From AC-32 sp963788215 (GTDB lineage Bacteria; Actinomycetota; Thermoleophilia; Gaiellales; Gaiellaceae), in NCBI GenBank assembly GCA_963788215.1, contig CAWBFX010000010.1, positions 620,001 through 684,000 of the forward strand: 64,000 nt of DNA, written 5' to 3'. The notes beneath the pieces are model-generated. The model had not been told where the DNA came from. It saw nothing but the letters and a program-made list of their open reading frames with translations, and made no database searches. The position numbers and the translations under genes were made by a program. Shown here one piece after another: positions 59,592-64,000 of the stretch (within the stretch, counting starts at the first letter, position 1; the number at the start of each line of letters is the position of its first letter).

Positions 59592-61141
59592 GCGGTCGCC
59601 CTCCGGCCGAGAACCTGGAGCGGCGTCCGGCAGATGAGCCTGAGATCGAGGCCGAGCGACCAGCCGCGCGCGTAGGCGACGTCCATGTCAAGCGCCTCCT
59701 TGAAGGTCGCCTGCGCCCGGGCGGTTACCTGCCAGAGGCCCGTGATCCCGGCGGGGACGAGGAAGCGGTCGAAGTGGTGCGGCTCGAAATGCTCGGTCTC
59801 CCACTCGATGCAAGGCCGCGGGCCGACGAGCGACATGTCGCCGCGCAGGACGTTGATGAGCTGAGGCAGCTCGTCGAGGCTCGTTCCGCGCAGCCAGCGA
59901 CCCGAGCGGGTCACTGCGTCGCCGCGGTCGAGCTTGTAGATGCCGTTTGTCGTCTTCGCAGTCGTCGGATCCATCAGGTCCTTGATGAACTCACGGTGGG
60001 CCGAATCGTCGTTGTCGACCTTCATCGTCCGGAACTTGAGCACCTCGAACTCGCGCTGGTCCTTGCCGAGCCGCTTCTGGCGGAAGAAGACCGGGCCGGG
60101 GGAGTCGAGCTTCACGCGCAGCGCGATGTACGCGAACAGCGGCGCGGTCAGCAGGAGCGCGACGGCCGCCACTGCGGCGTCGATCGAACGCTTGACCCAG
60201 CGCGACGAGCGCGAGAGGCTCGGCGGCGGCAGCCCGACGAGAGGCAGCCCCTCGACGGTGTCGATCTTGACACTCGGGGCGACGAGCTCGAACAGGCGCG
60301 GGACGATGTCGACCTGCACCTGGAGCTCGTTGAGCGACCGGACGAGCTCGAGCGTCTGCTCGGCGGAGTCGTTCGAGAAGGCGATCACCACGCGCTCGAC
60401 GTCGAGCAGCCGCACCATCTCGGGCAGCTCATGGGGAGAGCCGAGCAGCTGGACGTGCTCGAGCCCCGTCTGCAGCTCCTTCGGCGCGTCGTCCACGAAC
60501 CCGACCACGTTGATGCCGTACTCGGAGTGGCGGATCAGCTTGCGCGCGACGCTCTGGCCGACGTCGCCGGCCCCGACGATGATCGTGTTCTGCAGGTACG
60601 TCATGCTGCGCCGGCACCACGCCCTCGCGCAGGAGCGCGCGACGGCGATCAGGCCGATCGCGAGGATCCAGAGCGCGAACATCTTGCTGAGCTGGGGATG
60701 GGCCACGCCCGTGAGCGAGACCGCGGCGTAGAAGAGCCAGGTGCAGACCGTGACGAGGTGGAAGACGCCGACGAGGTCGTCGGTCGTCGGGTGATGCGTG
60801 CGCTCCTCGTCCTGGTCGTAGAGGCGATAGAAGCGAGCGATCACGATCCAGCCGGGAAGCGTCGCGAGCAGGACGAGCGCCTCGAGCAGCGGGTGAACCC
60901 GGTTCGCGGCGCCGCTGCCCTGCCCGAAGATGAGCTCGACGGTGACCATGGCGGCAGCGAGGCCGGCGAGATCCGCGACCACGAGCGCCCTGCGCACGAG
61001 CCAGCCGCGGCGCCGTGGGTGCCGCGCGGTGTTGCGGCGGCGGAGGATCTCCAGCGTCCGCGGGTCGGCCGACGCGAAGATGTCGAACGGCGACCGCCTT
61101 CGCGGTGCCGAAACGTGGGTTTCAATGCCAAATTCAGTCAT
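59588..61141 (-). CDS. Polyprenyl glycosylphosphotransferase (initiating sugar transferase)
   Basis: The 517-residue protein starts the repeat unit of a surface glycan by moving a sugar-phosphate onto undecaprenyl phosphate. Four membrane helices near the N-terminus, a CoA-binding-like Rossmann domain (NTIIVGAGDVGQSVARKLI), a fifth helix (AAVAAVALLLTAPLFAYIAL), then the catalytic block: SPGPVFFRQKRLGKDQREFEVLKFRTMK, RGTSLDELPQLINVLRGDMSLVGPRP and PAGITGLWQVTAR. ATG 61141 is taken. It heads the minus-strand operon. Confidence 0.94.
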   Translation of the reverse strand: MTEFGIETHVSAPRRRSPFDIFASADPRTLEILRRRNTARHPRRRGWLVRRALVVADLAGLAAAMVTVELIFGQGSGAANRVHPLLEALVLLATLPGWIVIARFYRLYDQDEERTHHPTTDDLVGVFHLVTVCTWLFYAAVSLTGVAHPQLSKMFALWILAIGLIAVARSCARAWCRRSMTYLQNTIIVGAGDVGQSVARKLIRHSEYGINVVGFVDDAPKELQTGLEHVQLLGSPHELPEMVRLLDVERVVIAFSNDSAEQTLELVRSLNELQVQVDIVPRLFELVAPSVKIDTVEGLPLVGLPPPSLSRSSRWVKRSIDAAVAAVALLLTAPLFAYIALRVKLDSPGPVFFRQKRLGKDQREFEVLKFRTMKVDNDDSAHREFIKDLMDPTTAKTTNGIYKLDRGDAVTRSGRWLRGTSLDELPQLINVLRGDMSLVGPRPCIEWETEHFEPHHFDRFLVPAGITGLWQVTARAQATFKEALDMDVAYARGWSLGLDLRLICRTPLQVLGRRATA

Positions 61142-61218
61142 ATGCCGCAGACGCTCTCCCCGTGAGACCGGCCGTACAAAGAGCGTACGGGTGCGCAAAG
61201 CCGCATCCAAGGCCAGAA

Positions 61219-61260
61219 GTCGAAAACCCTCCGCGCGGCGGGGGACCTAGACTTTTCGAC
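61219..61260. promoter_or_regulatory. Inverted repeat upstream of the sugar transferase operon
   Basis: GTCGAAAA (61219-61226) and TTTTCGAC (61253-61260) are perfect arms around a CCCtCCGC/GCGGcGGG inner stem. It lies about 80 bp upstream of the operon's first start and 17 bp past the stop side of the receiver-like gene, so it may be an operator or a terminator. Confidence 0.5.
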
Positions 61261-61276
61261 GGGAAGTACAGGCCGT

Positions 61277-61655
61277 CTAGGCCTGTCTGCGCCGCTTCGT
61301 AAGGGCCGCTACCGCGAGCATCGCGGTGACGGCGTCCGCCGGCGACTCGTCGCGGCGGATGTACGCGTCCGCGCCGACAGACGCGCCGAGCTGCAGCGTC
61401 GCCTCGTCGACGTCCTGCGCCACCAGGACGACGAATGCGCACGGATATGCCTTGCGGAGCTCGCCCGCCGGCAGGGAGGAGGCCGGAGGCGGCCCCGCAT
61501 CCACGAACACGAGGTCAGGCGCCGCGGCCTGGCCGTGCGCCGAGACGTCGGCGAGAGCCAGCTCGCTCACGACGCCGCTTGGCCGGAAGACCTTTGACGA
61601 GCTCCGCGTGCAACCGCGGGTCGTCGCTGTGAACGGTGACGAACAACCTGCGCAC
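61277..61655 (-). pseudogene. Receiver-like protein with one frameshift
   Basis: GTG 61653-61655 opens RRLFVTVHSDDPRLHAELVKGL; after a one-base shift near 61585 the reading continues as GVVSELALADVSAHG, LVFVDAGPPPASSLP, FVVLVAQDVDEATLQLGASVGADAYIRRDESP to TAG at 61277. Joined, it has about 125 residues and the strand-helix pattern of a response-regulator receiver, but the usual Thr/Ser and Lys switch residues are not clear (IRRDES replaces the Lys strand), so it looks like a degenerate receiver. Confidence 0.6.
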
Positions 61656-61674
61656 TCGCCGTTGTGGACTCGTT

Positions 61675-64000
61675 CTAGGGGCCGCTGAACCGGTCGAGGA
61701 CGTTCTGGGTGACTCGCTGCGTGGCCGCGTTCGTGTACTGGTGGAAGCAGCTGCAGTAGCCGCTCGTTGTAGCCGTCATCGAGGCCCCAGCTCCATTCGA
61801 TCGTGCCGGCCGAGAAGATCATCGCTCCGCTCGGCGCCGTCCAGAGGACCGAATCCGACCAGACGTTCGAGCTGTTCCCGTCACCTGCGGGCACGAACGA
61901 GTGGCCGACGGTGTGCGTCGTGCTCGGCTCGTAGGACGCCCAGGTCGAGAGGTTCGCCGTCGTTGTCGCGCGCGAGTCGAACTCGTAGCCGATGATGCCC
62001 GGCAGTGCGTTCTGGTTCGGCTCCGCTCGTGATGACGCCGGTCGTGCCGTTGCCGGTGTAGTTGTGGAGGCCGGTGCCGGCGTAGATCCAGCTGCTGGCG
62101 TCGGAGACGAGGAACGGCCGGTCGTTCGCGACGCCCTCGAGCATGACGCCGCCGATCTCGTTCTCCGGGTGCTGCGGCGAGAGCAGGCGCCATTCGAACG
62201 TCGTCGATCCCACGAGCGCGTTCTTGTCGGAATGGATGCGCCGGTTCGCCGTGCCGGATCGCGCTCGGCGCCCAGGTGATGCGGTAGTAGAAGTTGTTTG
62301 CGCTGAAGAAGGCCATGTCGACGCCGCCTGCGATCGCGTTGGTGAGCGCGGCGCGCATGTTGTCCGAGTAGTACTCGTCATGGCCGGTGTTCATGAAGAC
62401 CTTGTGGCTGAGGAGCAAGTTCGGGTTCTGCTCGAGGTCGACCGACGTCACGTAGGCGATGTCGTAGCCCTTCGACTCCATCCAGCGCACCATCGGGTAG
62501 TCCCAGTCAAAGAAACTGCCGGCGCCGTCGGTCGCAGCCTCGCCCGCGTAGGGGCGGTCGAAGGAGACCTGTAGCGCCCGGCTGCCCGTCGTGTTGCCGG
62601 TAACGTCGTCGAAGCGGCCGTAGAGGTCATAGCCGACGTTGTTGTTGCGCGTAGCCGCCCCAGAAGTTGTAGGCCTCCCAGGTCGTGGCGTCCATCGAAT
62701 AGACGATCGGTGCGGTCGACGAGTCGTCGCGGACGACGAAGGTCATGTAGCTCTCGAGCTGTCTGCCCGTCGAGGCGCTTGAGCTTCACGATGTAGTTGC
62801 CGGTCGTCCAGCTCGCGGGGACGTTGAGCGTGTAGCTCGGCGTCCAGTTGCACTCGGTCAGCCCGAAGTTGAAGTCGTTCTGCGTCGTGACGGTCGGGCA
62901 GCTTCGCCTGATGCGTGCCGTTGAGCGGGCCGACGTGGAGCATCAGCCGGCCGCCGCACGACGGAGCGCACGAGGTGCCGTCAGGGTTGGTTCCGGTCGG
63001 GTACCAGCCCATGCGGTAGATGTCCATCGTGTACTGCGCGTTCGTCGAGAGCGAGACCATGAGGTTGATCGACGCGCCCTTGTTCACGCTCGTCGCGCTC
63101 GCGTAGCCCTCGATCTCGTGGTGTTCGGCCTTGTGGTCGATGTCGAACTGCCAGCTCGTCGTCCCCGGGTTGCGGTTCTCGAGCACGATCGGGTTCGCCG
63201 GCGGGACGGCAGGCGTCACCGGCGCGGACGGATCCGAGGCCGGGCCGGTGCCGACCGCGTTGTTCGCGGCGACGGTGAAGGTGTAGGTCGTCCCGTTGTG
63301 GAGGCCGGTGACGGTGAAGCCCGTGGATGCCGACGGCGTCGTGACGGCGGTCTGGGCGGTGTTGCCGATGTACGGCACGATCCGGTAACTCGTGATCGCG
63401 CTGCCGCCGTCGGAGGTGGGTGCGGTCCACGTCAACGCCACGGCGCTGTCGCGCGGCGCCCCGGCGACGCCCGTCGGCGCGCCGGCCACCGTGGGAGGCG
63501 CCGGCGTGACAGCGTTCGACTGCTGCGACTCGGCTCCGTAGCCGGTCGAATTCGTCGCGGCGACGGTGAAGGTGTAGGTCGTCCCGTTCGTCAGGCCGGT
63601 GACGGTGAAGCTGGTCGCCGTCGAGCCCGTTGCGATCGGGGTCTGCGGGCTGCCATTGACGTACGGAGTCACGCGATATCCGGTGATCGGGCTGCCGCCG
63701 TCCGACGAAGGCGCCGTCCACGTCAGCCCGGCCAAGCGGTCCCCGCAGTCGCGTTGACGCCGAGCGGTGGGCCCGGAGGCGGCGAGTGCACCGGCGTGAC
63801 GTCGTTGCTCGGCGCGGACTCGGGGCCGGAGCCGGCCGCGTTGAGTGCCGCGACGGTGAAGGTGTAGGTCGTGCCGTTGGTGAGGCCGCCGACACGGAAG
63901 GTCGTCGCCGAGGATCCGGTCAGGAGCGAAGACCGCCGCATGCCGTTGACGTACTCGCTGATCTTGTAGCCGTTGATGATGCTGCCGCCGTCGTTCGCCG
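61675..64000 (-). pseudogene. Secreted FN3 repeat protein with N,N-dimethylformamidase-like domain, many frameshifts, 5' end outside
   Basis: Joining frames on the minus strand gives at least three fibronectin type III domains (GTTYTFTVAA recurs; LTWTAPSSDGGSPITGYRV), then LENRNPGTTSWQFDID, YTMDIYRMGWYPTGTN, the MVRWMESKGYDIAYVTSVDL and NTGHDEYYSDNMRAAL blocks, and an end reading TQRVTQNVLDRFSG to TAG 61675-61677. The second part is the domain seen in the large subunit of dimethylformamidase and in many secreted actinobacterial proteins; its role there is unknown. Shifts occur near 63735, 62900, 62770, 62660, 62260, 62030 and 61760. The start is beyond 64000. Confidence 0.7.

Overview
The window is GC-rich (about 70% by eye) and tightly packed. 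It looks like the chromosome of an actinobacterium, probably from a deep branch such as the Thermoleophilia/Gaiellales. The main reason is gene order: tig-clpP-clpX ... valS-folC-(membrane/zinc-ribbon)-ndk-(maf)-mreB-mreC-mreD-mrdA-rodA-rne-rplU-rpmA-obg-nadD-rsfS is the order known from Actinobacteria. Stops and starts overlap often, GTG and TTG starts are common, and TAnnnT boxes lie 6-11 nt before many starts, suggesting widespread leaderless mRNAs. The lineage is an inference from gene order and protein style, not from a marker search.

Layout. 1-6.2 kb: end of a propeller protein, a lone cNMP-binding protein, a NUDIX hydrolase, a lipid kinase, a DUF2231 membrane protein, thioredoxin (frameshifted) and ileS. 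6.2-11.5 kb: a dispersed repeat and structured leader, then a giant GAF/PAS histidine kinase without its phospho-histidine, its coupled response regulator and a secreted CAP protein. 11.6-21.8 kb: tRNA-Pro, a soluble-adenylyl-cyclase-like cyclase/ATPase/TPR protein and a 2049-residue secreted VWA/PPC/C25-protease-like protein. 21.8-29 kb: small housekeeping and membrane genes among tRNAs Gly, Arg, His, Arg and Leu, with a duplicated tRNA-Arg half and a broken gene. 29-32.3 kb: trigger factor and ClpXP. 32.3-55.4 kb: the cell-wall elongation, RNA-processing and ribosome-assembly block, interrupted by a REP/RAYT insertion between maf and tag. 55.4-64 kb: a decayed PD-(D/E)XK nuclease running into tRNA-Ala, then a minus-strand surface-polysaccharide operon, a broken receiver-like gene and a badly frameshifted FN3/dimethylformamidase-like secreted protein that leaves the window.

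How the genes fit together. MreBCD, PBP2 and RodA form the rod-elongation machine. RNase E/G, L21, L27, Obg and RsfS serve RNA turnover and 50S assembly. Trigger factor and ClpXP handle folding and degradation of new proteins. The sugar transferase, Gfo/Idh dehydrogenase, DegT aminotransferase and hexapeptide acyltransferase make a plausible route to an N-acylated amino sugar for a surface glycan.

Caution: several genes and one tRNA carry single-base shifts (positions near 2871, 25284, 51840, 55450-55700, 55853, 61585 and many in 61.7-63.8 kb), while very long genes (3.8-6.1 kb) are intact. Some breaks may be sequence errors, others real decay.
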